A DNA stretch of 64,000 bases from Blautia obeum ATCC 29174 (GCF_025147765.1 NZ_CP102265.1:718501-782500), one strand, 5' to 3'. Positions 55,085 through 62,829 are shown, numbered from the stretch's first letter. Numbers and translations: made by a program. Notes: generated by a model not told the origin, from the sequence alone.

Positions 55085-56098
55085 ATGGCAAAAATAATTG
55101 CATTATTTAATAACAAAGGTGGGGTCAGTAAAACCACTACTACGTTTCATTTGGGCTGGAAATTAGCCGAATTGGGATACAAAACATTGATGATAGATAC
55201 TGATCCCCAATGTAACCTTACAGGATTATGCTTAAATGCCGATAAGGAAAATAAGTTAACACAGTTTTATGAAGCAAATAATTATAATATAAAATCAGCA
55301 CTATCACCGGTTCTCAATAATGAAATGAGGCCGCTTGAAGCGACAACTTGTTATGAATTTGAGCACAACGAAAATCTATTTTTACTTCCTGGACATATAG
55401 AGTTTTCTGAATATGACGCAACATACAATATTGCTGAAAATATGACAGGATCTTTAGTTGTGTTACAAAATGTTCCTGGCGCATTAAGACAATTAATCAC
55501 TATGACTAGTGAAAAATATCATTTGGATTTTGTTTTACTTGACATGAGTCCAAGCATATCTGCCACAAATGCCAACATTTTGATGGGAAGTGATTTTTTT
55601 ATTATTCCATGTGCCCCAGATTATTTTTGCTATATGGCCATAGAATCACTTATTAAAGTGTTTCCTAAATGGTGTTCTACTTATGATAATTTGCGAAAAG
55701 CAGAAGTTTTTAAAAACGCAATTTACAAGATGAATGATACTGTACCTAAATTTCTAGGTACTATACAACAGCGATACCGCCCGCGAAATGGCTCGCCGGT
55801 AAAAGCATTTTCAGAATGGATTGACGATATTAATAAAATTGTTGCAGAAAAATTAGTTCCTGTATTGGATGAAAATGGAATGCTTATTCAAAAAAGAACT
55901 AATTACAATTTAATAAATATTGCAGATTTTAATAGTCTAATTGCTCAATCACAAATGAACAATACACCTGTTTTTGAGTTGACGCAAGAACAAGTTGAAA
56001 AGACGGGGAGTGTCTGGGAAAATATGAAACGTAATAGAGATGATTTTAGTGTTACCTTTGAAACATTAGCAAAAACAATTATCGCTTTAACAAATTAA
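55085..56098 (+). CDS. ParA-family ATPase
   Basis: A 337-aa deviant-Walker ATPase. The motif NNKGGVSKTT (residues 9-18, with K11 and K16) and LLDMSPSISATNAN are typical of plasmid ParA/Soj proteins. It would segregate or position the element. No parB gene is adjacent. The C-terminal 80 residues extend past the minimal fold. The start has TAGGAGG 9 bases before it and is preferred to an ATG 12 codons upstream. A perfect TATAAT at 55045 may be the -10 of its promoter. Confidence 0.85.
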   Translation: MAKIIALFNNKGGVSKTTTTFHLGWKLAELGYKTLMIDTDPQCNLTGLCLNADKENKLTQFYEANNYNIKSALSPVLNNEMRPLEATTCYEFEHNENLFLLPGHIEFSEYDATYNIAENMTGSLVVLQNVPGALRQLITMTSEKYHLDFVLLDMSPSISATNANILMGSDFFIIPCAPDYFCYMAIESLIKVFPKWCSTYDNLRKAEVFKNAIYKMNDTVPKFLGTIQQRYRPRNGSPVKAFSEWIDDINKIVAEKLVPVLDENGMLIQKRTNYNLINIADFNSLIAQSQMNNTPVFELTQEQVEKTGSVWENMKRNRDDFSVTFETLAKTIIALTN

Positions 56099-56104
56099 AC
56101 AAGT

Positions 56105-56137
56105 GTGGAGATACCATTGATGTATCTCCACTTATAT
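56105..56137. terminator. Bidirectional terminator between parA and the Abi gene
   Basis: A 10-bp perfect stem GTGGAGATAC / GTATCTCCAC with a 7-base loop lies between converging genes; TTATATTTT follows on the plus strand. The minus-strand Abi stop codon lies at its edge. Confidence 0.7.
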
Positions 56138-57070
56138 TTTGCGGAATTTTGTTATCTCTTTCCAGTTAATCGGAAACCCCATATATTCAAAAAGATCATT
56201 TAATTTCAAATTTGAATTCTGCTTTTCATATCGGTCAAAAATATGCAATAATTGCTTTTTAAACAGTAAAAAATCGGTCTTTGGAAGTAGATAACGAAAA
56301 GTAATGACTACGCTAAACAAGTCATTTTTTCCATATATATATTTTGAACCATTTTTAGAAATGCCTAATTTTTTATGTAACAATGTATCTGGAATGTCAA
56401 TATATGTGTGATAGGAAAACAACCTTTCGTTATGAGCACATACATTTCGGTACAGTGTTAATACCTTCAAATATTTTATCATTTCATTTTTCTTGACATT
56501 TCCAAAATCCTGGCAAATTGCTCCTTGCATATTTTGAGGTAAGAATTCAAACATTTTGGATATCTGACCAAAAGTAAGGGTATTCATAATCACCCATAAC
56601 GGAATATTATGATATTTGTTACGCTGATAAACAAGATATTCATGATCCTTGTTTTTATTAGCCATCATATCTAGCATTTTGATTAATTTAGTAATTCCAT
56701 ATTTATTTTTTGGAATATTGCCGTAATTATTGGATTTAAGATATTCTTCTTGACGTTCACCATGTTTTCTACAGAAGTGATAAGAAATGGACGAACGCAT
56801 TTTTCTTTCTACGCGACATAAATATTTAAAGAATATTCCACGTAACTCTTCATCAAATTCATAAAGAGCAACTATATTTTCAAAACATGCTTCATTAATG
56901 TATTTGCGAGTATGAATATCAATAAAAGGATGTTTGTATCCGCCAATTAATGCATAGTAACTGATATTCTGCAGGGATTCTACCGCAAAATCATCATCTG
57001 TAATAACTAGATTTTTTTCATTTTTCAGTTTTTCAACCTGTGCGGTATATGTAATAAACGGTTTGCTCAT
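56132..57070 (-). CDS. Abi_2 (AbiD/AbiF) family HEPN protein, candidate RNA-controlled toxin
   Basis: A 312-aa protein of the Abi_2 abortive infection family. It begins KPFITYTAQVEKLKNEKNL, then SYYALIGGYKHPFI. Two RX4-6H motifs typical of HEPN ribonucleases are present: R92-SSISY-H98 and R208-NVCA-H213 (in LYRNVCAHNERLF). The family blocks phage growth by a growth-arresting RNase-like activity. The start is the ATG at 57070 with GAGGT before it; the frame remains open upstream through a terminator and RNA gene, so the longer start is rejected. Transcription must pass a strong terminator just upstream, as in RNA-antitoxin systems. Confidence 0.88.
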   Translation of the reverse strand: MSKPFITYTAQVEKLKNEKNLVITDDDFAVESLQNISYYALIGGYKHPFIDIHTRKYINEACFENIVALYEFDEELRGIFFKYLCRVERKMRSSISYHFCRKHGERQEEYLKSNNYGNIPKNKYGITKLIKMLDMMANKNKDHEYLVYQRNKYHNIPLWVIMNTLTFGQISKMFEFLPQNMQGAICQDFGNVKKNEMIKYLKVLTLYRNVCAHNERLFSYHTYIDIPDTLLHKKLGISKNGSKYIYGKNDLFSVVITFRYLLPKTDFLLFKKQLLHIFDRYEKQNSNLKLNDLFEYMGFPINWKEITKFRKI

Positions 57071-57098
57071 ATGTACCTCGCTGCAAAATGTTCCAGAT

Positions 57099-57133
57099 AA
57101 AGAAAAAGGAGAGGGGCCTCGGCACCCTCCCCC
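57099..57133 (-). terminator. Intrinsic terminator upstream of the Abi gene
   Basis: On the minus strand GGGGAGGG pairs with CCCTCTCC (8 bp, one G-U) around a 9-base loop, then TTTTTCTTT. It lies between the promoter and the Abi ATG, about 30 bases before the start codon. Confidence 0.85.
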
Positions 57134-57170
57134 GATCGCAGGCTTCTCAAGTTTCTGCAATCTGATCACT
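57101..57170 (-). ncRNA. Small GC-rich RNA upstream of the Abi_2 gene, candidate antitoxin RNA
   Basis: A promoter at 57177-57205 and the terminator at 57099-57133 define a transcript of about 70 nt with no reading frame. Its 5' half can close as GATC...GATC with an inner GCAG / CTGC stem, followed directly by the terminator hairpin. It is far richer in GC than the AT-rich genes around it. The order promoter, short structured RNA, terminator, toxin-like gene is that of type III (RNA) antitoxins. It has no tandem repeats like ToxI. The RNA and its limits are strong; the antitoxin role is inference. Confidence 0.75.
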
Positions 57171-57176
57171 AAAGAT

Positions 57177-57205
57177 AATATAACTGATATAACTAAGAAA
57201 GTCAA
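57177..57205 (-). promoter_or_regulatory. Promoter of the small RNA-Abi unit
   Basis: On the minus strand TTGACT and TATATT are exactly 17 bases apart. Transcription would begin near 57170. An AGATTG / CAATCT inverted repeat lies about 20 bases upstream (57225-57240) and may be an operator. Confidence 0.75.
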
Positions 57206-57261
57206 TCAGAAATTATCTTTATTTAGATTGTATTCAATCTGATTATTTTTATGTACTATTA

Positions 57262-58011
57262 TTAAGCTTTTCCGGTTTCATATAGATAAGTATATAAATT
57301 GCTTTGGCTTGTCTTTATCATATCATAATAATGCAACACATTATCTTTTTCTTGTGCAATAACAAAGCATTCCTTTGATATAAACGAAAGATAAGTATCT
57401 TTACATACTTTTAAATGTCTATATTCGAGCAAACATTGTAAATCTTCTGAAATACAATCGATTATAAACTTAGCAACTTCTGCGTTTGTAGAAGTATTTT
57501 CAAAACAATAATCATATGGTAAAAACAATAACATATTCTTATTTACTGAGACTTTTTTTAATACCTGTATTATTGTTTTTCCTTCTGGAAGCTTAATGAG
57601 CCCTTTTTCTATTTTAATTAAATCGTCTATATTCATAGAACGAAAGCACTTGATTATATCATAAACTTTTCGTTCTCCTTTTAATCGTGAAGGACCTTTT
57701 CCTACTACCCCAGGACAAAATTCAGTTATAGTAGGGCTTAACATGCGTCTGGCTTCCATATATTTAGTATCGACCATAATTTTAAAATCTAAATCATAAA
57801 AAGAATTAAAAATGTCTGCTTCTCCATGATTTTGCTCTTCATGTTTTCTTAAAATAAATGCTTGATTGCCCTTACAAGTGACAAGTTTTGAAGAATTGAT
57901 AAATGTCGTTAAAAAATCTTCATAATTAGCTGGATGCCCATCTATAAAATTTTTTATATAAATTGTTGGCGGTAATTGTTTTATTAGTAATTTATTTTTG
58001 TCAAGTTCCAT
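57262..58011 (-). CDS. Unrecognised protein with a PD-(D/E)xK-like pattern
   Basis: A 249-aa soluble protein that I do not recognise. Residues 62-83 contain GEADIF and then, 15 residues after D66, DTK (D81, K83), preceded by a hydrophobic DFKIMV strand. That spacing resembles the D...(D/E)xK active site of restriction-like nucleases. The rest is mixed helix and strand with a Tyr-rich C-terminus. GGAG lies before the ATG at 58011. It lies on the same strand and upstream of the RNA-Abi unit, between the two RNA candidates, so it may be part of the same defence or maintenance module. The nuclease idea is weak inference. Confidence 0.55.
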   Translation of the reverse strand: MELDKNKLLIKQLPPTIYIKNFIDGHPANYEDFLTTFINSSKLVTCKGNQAFILRKHEEQNHGEADIFNSFYDLDFKIMVDTKYMEARRMLSPTITEFCPGVVGKGPSRLKGERKVYDIIKCFRSMNIDDLIKIEKGLIKLPEGKTIIQVLKKVSVNKNMLLFLPYDYCFENTSTNAEVAKFIIDCISEDLQCLLEYRHLKVCKDTYLSFISKECFVIAQEKDNVLHYYDMIKTSQSNLYTYLYETGKA

Positions 58012-58082
58012 ATATTCTCCAAGCTTGTATTTTTTATTATAATGAGAAACTGTTGATATTCATATTAGTTACTCTGGGTCAT

Positions 58083-58301
58083 CCAATAGGGGCGAGTAGC
58101 ATCCCTGTTGGCACACGATTTTCCGTCAGGAAAGTCTAGTGTGTTATACCTTTATGAAATTGTGGCTGCCGGAAAGAAATTCTATATCCTTGCGATTATC
58201 TCCAATTTCCGGCATTCTGTGCTGAAAGGTACTCCGTAAAGGAGTTACCTGAAAGTACAGAACTGAGTCTGAATATTAGCATGACGATGCTGTTATTCAG
58301 A
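58083..58301 (+). ncRNA. Large multi-hairpin structured RNA candidate
   Basis: The 328 bases between two minus-strand genes have no reading frame of note but many stems. They are CCAATAGGG / CCCTGTTGG (58083-58111); CACAC-GATTTTCC with a GTCA loop and GGAAAGTC-GTGTG (58112-58143); TGCCGGAAA / TTTCCGGCA (58167-58214), enclosed by ACCTTT / AAAGGT; ACTCC / GGAGT (58231-58245); and TCTGAATA-AGCAT / ATGCT-TATTCAGA (58268-58301). Every non-Watson-Crick pair I find is G-U when read as plus-strand RNA and would be A-C on the other strand, so it is probably transcribed from the plus strand. TATAAT at 58038 is a possible -10, with no good -35. A replication or transfer origin is the alternative. Confidence 0.6.
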
Positions 58302-58339
58302 CGATGCCACATTTGAAGAAAGGTATATCCATGCTTACG

Positions 58340-59179
58340 TCAGCTATTCTCTGAATTCTTTTCTTGCACGCTATTATCACAAATATATTTTGCCAAATTC
58401 TGTACCATTGCAAGTCCTTCGTCATTCAGATCGGTTGTCTGTCCCATATAAAAAGCTACTGCATTTGCTAAGTCAGTACTTGTGATATCAGAAACCGGCT
58501 TATCAGGCAATGCGTCCCGAATCATCTGTACGGCTTCGGCTGTAGCAACCGCTTTTGTTGGTTCTTTTTTCTGCATACTAGATTTAATATCACGTAATAT
58601 TGCCATAAACTGAATCTTGATTTTTTCAATGTCTGCTTCATTTGCTCCTAATTTCTGTGAGCTTAAAAACTGCTTATCTTTTATAATCTCTTTTCTTTTT
58701 GAGGGTTCTACAGTCATCAAATCAGTCAGTTGATCAACAGCCAAATCAATGACCTTATTTCGTGCCATTATACCCTCAGCAATGGTATCATCAAAATAAT
58801 TCCGAATCATAATACATAATTTTGGAAAATGTTCATGTTCCAATAATCGGTTTAAAATATCTACATCTATTCTTCTGGTAATCAGTCTCGTTACCGCTTC
58901 TTCCGACAGTCTAAGTTCCGATATATCATAACTTTTGGGTGAAGTAATCTGAGTGATTCCAAGCAGATAATCAGTAGAAACATGAAAAAACCTGGCGGCA
59001 TCTATTACAATGCTTATATTAGGATTTTTTGTTTCACCGCTCTCTATACGACTGATTTGTGAATGAGTCACATGAAGCTGATCAGCCAACTGTTTTTGGC
59101 TTAAATCATGGTCTTTCCGCAAATTACTCAATCGGTATGCAAGACTTGTTTCATCTTCTATTAAATCAGATTTTCCCAT
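58340..59179 (-). CDS. XRE-family transcriptional regulator of the element
   Basis: A 279-aa protein with an N-terminal Cro/C1-type helix-turn-helix (about 11-70: LAYRLSNLRKDHDLSQKQLADQL, VTHSQISRIESGE) and a helical C-terminal region of about 200 residues of unknown role. It probably represses its own promoter and perhaps the divergent replication and mobilisation genes. AGGAGG lies 9 bases before the ATG at 59179, preferred to a start 16 codons upstream that falls between the promoter and this site. Confidence 0.85.
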   Translation of the reverse strand: MGKSDLIEDETSLAYRLSNLRKDHDLSQKQLADQLHVTHSQISRIESGETKNPNISIVIDAARFFHVSTDYLLGITQITSPKSYDISELRLSEEAVTRLITRRIDVDILNRLLEHEHFPKLCIMIRNYFDDTIAEGIMARNKVIDLAVDQLTDLMTVEPSKRKEIIKDKQFLSSQKLGANEADIEKIKIQFMAILRDIKSSMQKKEPTKAVATAEAVQMIRDALPDKPVSDITSTDLANAVAFYMGQTTDLNDEGLAMVQNLAKYICDNSVQEKNSENS

Positions 59180-59206
59180 TGTTTCGTCACCTCCTAAACT
59201 ACTTCC

Positions 59207-59235
59207 ATTATATCTGTGCCTGTGCAAATTTGCAA
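59207..59235 (-). promoter_or_regulatory. Promoter of the XRE regulator with overlapping palindrome
   Basis: On the minus strand TTGCAA and TATAAT are 17 bases apart. A perfect 12-bp palindrome TGCAAATTTGCA (59223-59234) covers the -35 and is a candidate autoregulatory operator. Confidence 0.7.
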
Positions 59236-59504
59236 TTTTTTATCAAATCGTATTCGTGATTTTCATTGTACGTGAATAAATCAGGGGTGCGATTTTTTCA
59301 TGCTAAACTGTCAACATGATCGATCAGACAGAACCTTGAAAACTAAATGACCGTTCCGGAACTTTATAAACCGCCACGATTTTCTGATCAGAAAAGAGCG
59401 CTCACAAAGAGACGACACAGCGCCGAGAAGGGTTGCCTGTCAGGAAAGGAACTGGATAAAACGGCACAGCTTTAAATTCAAACTTAAATCAGGAGGAAAA
59501 TAGA
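59236..59504. other. Regulatory or origin-like interval between regulator and primase
   Basis: This 269-base stretch between divergent genes has no gene. It contains TGATCGATCA (59317-59326), a perfect 16-bp palindrome TTTTCTGATCAGAAAA (59390-59405), and TATTCGTGA ... TACGTGAATA half-sites (59250-59278). These could be regulator sites or part of a replication origin for the primase genes next door. No convincing plus-strand promoter with good spacing was found. Confidence 0.4.
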
Positions 59505-60125
59505 ATGAGATTATTTGAAACAATAAAAGAAACTGTAACAGTCGGACAGGCTGCCGAATATTATGGCATGAAAATTGGAAGAAACAACATGATCTGTTGC
59601 CCATTTCATAATGACCATTACCCAAGTATGAAACTAAACACAACTTATTACTACTGCTTTGGCTGTGGTGCTACCGGAGATGTGATCCAGTTTGTTGCAA
59701 ATCTATTTGGACTGAGTAACTATGAAGCCGCCAAGAAAATTGCTGTAGATTTTGGTATTACACCAGATAATCCGCCAGTAATAGCAGCTCTGAAAAAGCC
59801 CGAGTACATGGAAACAAAAAGCAGACAGAAAGAATTACATGAATGCCAGAAAATGGTATGCGAATATCTTCATCGTCTGGAAAAATGGAAAGCACTGTAT
59901 GCACCAGAACGACCGGATTTACCTATGGACGAACGATTTGAAGAAGCATGTGAAAATCTGAGTTATATCGAATATCTGGCAGATTATCTGACCTTTGCAG
60001 ATGAAGAAGAAGGCTTTGAAGTTGTAAAATCCATGAAAGAAACAGGCTATCTGGAAGATTTGAAATATCTTTCAGGGTCTCGTGATGAGGAGGATGTATA
60101 TGCAGAAGAAGCAAAAGCAGCTTAG
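59505..60125 (+). CDS. CHC2 zinc-finger DNA primase-like protein
   Basis: A 206-aa protein whose first 95 residues form a DnaG-type CHC2 zinc finger: CCPFHNDHYPSMKLN, then YYCFGCGATGDVIQFV, then LFGLSNYEAAKKIA. The catalytic TOPRIM domain of DnaG is absent; the rest is charged helix. Such short proteins pair with P4-type primase-helicases in Firmicute mobile elements and probably help start replication of the element. CAGGAGG lies 8 bases before the ATG. It overlaps the next gene by 26 bases. Confidence 0.85.
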   Translation: MRLFETIKETVTVGQAAEYYGMKIGRNNMICCPFHNDHYPSMKLNTTYYYCFGCGATGDVIQFVANLFGLSNYEAAKKIAVDFGITPDNPPVIAALKKPEYMETKSRQKELHECQKMVCEYLHRLEKWKALYAPERPDLPMDERFEEACENLSYIEYLADYLTFADEEEGFEVVKSMKETGYLEDLKYLSGSRDEEDVYAEEAKAA

Positions 60126-61473
60126 TAATTATCCAGTTTGGTTTGACGGAACCAATATCAATGAAGCAGCCTTTTGTGAAGAATTTCTCCATACGCATAA
60201 AATACTCTTTGCCAACAATGCATTTTTTACTCCAGAGGGGCGGGTCACTGATGATCTGCCCCTTCGTGGGGAAATATTTGAAAGTCTGAAACATTATGCC
60301 ATTAACAATGTTCCACGCAAAGTGACAAATATTTTAGAAGTTATGAAACTGGCAGCTTATATAGAGGATTTTCCACCAGAAGCCAATAAAATCCATCTTG
60401 CAAATGGAACGATATATATAGATGGCACATTTATCCCTGAAAAACCAGATATTGTACGAATGCGTCTTCCAGTCAATTATAATCCAGATACACCAGAAGC
60501 TTCTACATGGCTGTCATTTTTAGATCAACTGCTCTACCCGGAAGATATTCCAACTTTACAGGAATTCATAGGGTATTGCCTGATTCCAAGCAACAAGGGA
60601 CAACGGATGATGATTATAAAAGGAAATGGCGGAGAGGGTAAATCACAGATTGGTGCTGTTCTGAACAGCCTGTTAGGCTCAAATATGAAAGACGGAAGTA
60701 TCGGTAAAATTTCTGAAAACCGCTTTGCTAGAGCTGACCTTGAGCATATTTTATTGTGTGTAGATGATGATATGCGAATGGAAGCCCTAAAACAGACCAG
60801 TTATGTGAAATCCATTGTTACTGCTCAGGGGAAAATGGACTTAGAGCGTAAAGGAAAGCAAAGTTATCAGGGGTGGCTTTTTTCCAGACTGCTTGCATTC
60901 AGCAATGGAGATTTACAGGCATTGTATGACCGTAGTGATGGATTTTACCGAAGGCAATTAGTACTGACAGCAAAGGAGAAACCTGCTGATCGTGTAGATG
61001 ATCCTTATCTGGCAGAAAAAATGAAGAAGGAAGCCGAAAGTATTTTTCTCTGGGCGTTTAAAGGACTACAACGGTTAGTCCGTCAGAATTTTAAATTTAC
61101 AGAAAGTCCCCGTATTAAGGCGAATCGTGAAAATGTGAAACGGGACAATAACAATGTACTGGAGTTTTTAGAATCAGAAGGATATATTCGCTTTCAGGCA
61201 GAGGCAAGTGCAAGTTCCAAAGAACTGTATGAGAGCTATCGGCTCTGGTGTGAAGAAAATTCCATGACTGCATTAAAAAATTGTAGTTTCTCAGATGCTA
61301 TGATTGCTGTTCAAGCAAAATATAATCTGGAACATTGCAATACAATAAAAAATTCTGCTGGGAGACGAGTATGGGGATTTACGGGAGTAAAGGTTATTAC
61401 AAAGCCGTCCTATACAGATGGTTTTATGGACGATTCCCAGTGTACGTACGTACCGAAAGAATGGACAAATTAA
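60100..61473 (+). CDS. P4-type phage/plasmid primase-helicase
   Basis: A 457-aa D5/P4-family protein. It has an N-terminal D5_N-like region (about 60-160), Walker A KGNGGEGKS, Walker B-like ILLCVDDDMRME and a winged C-terminal region ending near YESYRLWCEENSM. It should unwind and prime the excised element for replication. The start is the ATG preceded by GAGGAGG, inside the end of the CHC2 gene; two other in-frame starts up to 18 bases upstream overlap the ribosome site. Confidence 0.88.
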   Translation: MQKKQKQLSNYPVWFDGTNINEAAFCEEFLHTHKILFANNAFFTPEGRVTDDLPLRGEIFESLKHYAINNVPRKVTNILEVMKLAAYIEDFPPEANKIHLANGTIYIDGTFIPEKPDIVRMRLPVNYNPDTPEASTWLSFLDQLLYPEDIPTLQEFIGYCLIPSNKGQRMMIIKGNGGEGKSQIGAVLNSLLGSNMKDGSIGKISENRFARADLEHILLCVDDDMRMEALKQTSYVKSIVTAQGKMDLERKGKQSYQGWLFSRLLAFSNGDLQALYDRSDGFYRRQLVLTAKEKPADRVDDPYLAEKMKKEAESIFLWAFKGLQRLVRQNFKFTESPRIKANRENVKRDNNNVLEFLESEGYIRFQAEASASSKELYESYRLWCEENSMTALKNCSFSDAMIAVQAKYNLEHCNTIKNSAGRRVWGFTGVKVITKPSYTDGFMDDSQCTYVPKEWTN

Positions 61474-61490
61474 TCTGGTACGTATGTACG
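61441..61490. repeat. Inverted GTACGTA repeat at the primase stop codon
   Basis: TGTACGTACGTACC (61441-61454) faces GGTACGTATGTACG (61477-61490) across the primase stop codon. There is no T tract. It could be a transcription block or part of an origin of transfer for the MobV relaxase. Confidence 0.45.
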
Positions 61491-61526
61491 TAGTAATTCA
61501 ATGTAAGTTACACATTATATATTTTT

Positions 61527-61566
61527 CAGGTTGGCTGTCAAAATAATATGACAGTTAGCCTGTTTT
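61527..61566 (+). terminator. Hairpin before the mobV gene (terminator or oriT candidate)
   Basis: A continuous 14-bp stem with wobbles (CAGGTTGGCTGTCA with TGACAGTTAGCCTG) and an 8-base loop is followed by TTTT. It sits 20 bases before the relaxase start. MobV-type origins of transfer lie just upstream of the gene and are built of such inverted repeats. Confidence 0.5.
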
Positions 61567-61586
61567 GGGGAAAGGAGGAAGTACAA

Positions 61587-62561
61587 ATGCAAAAAGCACA
61601 ATACGGTATTTTAAGATTTGCAAAATACAAAGGACCTGAAATCAGCAATATTGAAGCTCACAATGAACGGAAAAAAGAAAAATATGCCAGTAATCCGGAT
61701 ATAGACAACAGTCGAGGAAATTTGAATTATCATTTGATTGAACCAGTCGGGAAGTACCGGGCAGAGTCGAATCGACTGATTGAAGAATACGGATGCCGGA
61801 CACGCAAAGACAGTGTACGTGTTGTTGAAGTTCTAATTACCGCTACACCAGAATTTTTCAAAGGTAAGAAAAAGAGTGAAATCAGAGCGTATTTCCAAAC
61901 AGCTTTGGAATTTATAAAGAAATATCAGGATTCAGAGACAATCTTTTCGGCTGTGGTGCATATGGACGAGAAAACTCCACATATGCACCTTTCTTTTGTC
62001 CCGATAACTCAGGATGGAAGACTTTGTGCAAAAGAGATTCTTGGAAATAAGAAAAAGCTGACCTGGTGGCAGGACGAGTTCTGGAAACACATGGTAGAAA
62101 AATATCCAGATCTGGAACGTGGAGAAGTCGCCAGCATGACCGGACGTGAACATATTCCACCACGACTTTTTAAAGAAGCAGTGCATCTTACCCGGCAGGC
62201 TAAGCAAATCACTGATCTGTTGGAAAGTACAAATATTTTTAATGCTGGTAAAAATACAGATAAAGCTGTGGAACTATTGCAGAAATTTTTTCCTGCAATA
62301 GAGAACTTTCAGACGCAGGTTCGGAAATATGATAAGACGATTAGTTCCTTAAAGTCAGATAATGTATCATTAAAAAGGCAGACACAGGATTTAAGCAGAC
62401 AGGTAAAAGAAGCAACGTCCAGCAGTATACGAAAGAAAATGGATGATGCCAGACTCAGAGCCGATTATGAAAATCTCCAGAAGCTGATGGGACGTATTCC
62501 ACCAGAAATACTGGAACTGGCAAAAAGAGGACAATTAACCCATTCAGATCGTGAACGGTAA
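61587..62561 (+). CDS. MobV-family relaxase (plasmid mobilisation protein)
   Basis: A 324-aa Pre/Mob relaxase that nicks the origin of transfer and leads the strand into a recipient cell using the conjugation machinery of another element. Motifs: an N-terminal HNERKK, and the metal-binding histidine triad in VVHMDEKTPHMHLSF (HxDExTPHxH). The C-terminal 110 residues form a coiled coil. AAAGGAGGA lies 6 bases before the ATG, preferred to a start 13 codons upstream. No conjugation genes are present, so the element is mobilisable rather than self-transmissible as far as seen. Confidence 0.92.
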   Translation: MQKAQYGILRFAKYKGPEISNIEAHNERKKEKYASNPDIDNSRGNLNYHLIEPVGKYRAESNRLIEEYGCRTRKDSVRVVEVLITATPEFFKGKKKSEIRAYFQTALEFIKKYQDSETIFSAVVHMDEKTPHMHLSFVPITQDGRLCAKEILGNKKKLTWWQDEFWKHMVEKYPDLERGEVASMTGREHIPPRLFKEAVHLTRQAKQITDLLESTNIFNAGKNTDKAVELLQKFFPAIENFQTQVRKYDKTISSLKSDNVSLKRQTQDLSRQVKEATSSSIRKKMDDARLRADYENLQKLMGRIPPEILELAKRGQLTHSDRER

Positions 62562-62574
62562 ATTGATTTTAAAG

Positions 62575-62603
62575 TGGACAGACACGAAAACTGTCCATTT
62601 TTT
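62575..62603 (+). terminator. Terminator after mobV
   Basis: Stem TGGACAG / CTGTCCA (7 bp) with a 9-base loop, followed by TTTTTT. Confidence 0.8.
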
Positions 62604-62646
62604 ATATGATAATCATAGAAAAGTTAACAGAAAGGATGTGATAGCC

Positions 62647-62829
62647 TTGCGTAAGCCAACGTATTATCTCTGGCGTAACGATTTTCCGTCACAGGAAGAA
62701 TTTGAAGCGGAACGCAAGAAATATGCTGACATCGGCTTTCGGGTTGTCACATTTCTGGATGGAGATTCAAACACTAATATTCATGATGGTATTAAAGCAC
62801 TGGTCAAAAATCACTGGGATAATGTGTGA
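62647..62829 (+). CDS. Small conserved-looking protein of the element
   Basis: A protein of about 60 aa of unknown function (RKPTYYLWRNDFPSQEEFEA, then GFRVVTFLDGD). TTG at 62647 is taken as the start because AGAAAGGA lies about 11 bases before it and the frame further upstream runs through the mobV terminator; GTG at 62638 is the alternative. It lies between two terminators, so it would need its own promoter, which is not clear. Confidence 0.55.
   Translation: MRKPTYYLWRNDFPSQEEFEAERKKYADIGFRVVTFLDGDSNTNIHDGIKALVKNHWDNV

Noticed and set aside
57071..57205. N-terminal extension of the Abi protein using the upstream start
   Set aside because: The frame is open but crosses a promoter, a GC-rich RNA and a strong terminator; the Abi_2 family begins at the internal ATG.
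58012..58339. Group II intron or retron RNA
   Set aside because: There is no reverse transcriptase in the window and no recognisable intron domain V, so the interval is reported only as an unclassified structured RNA candidate.
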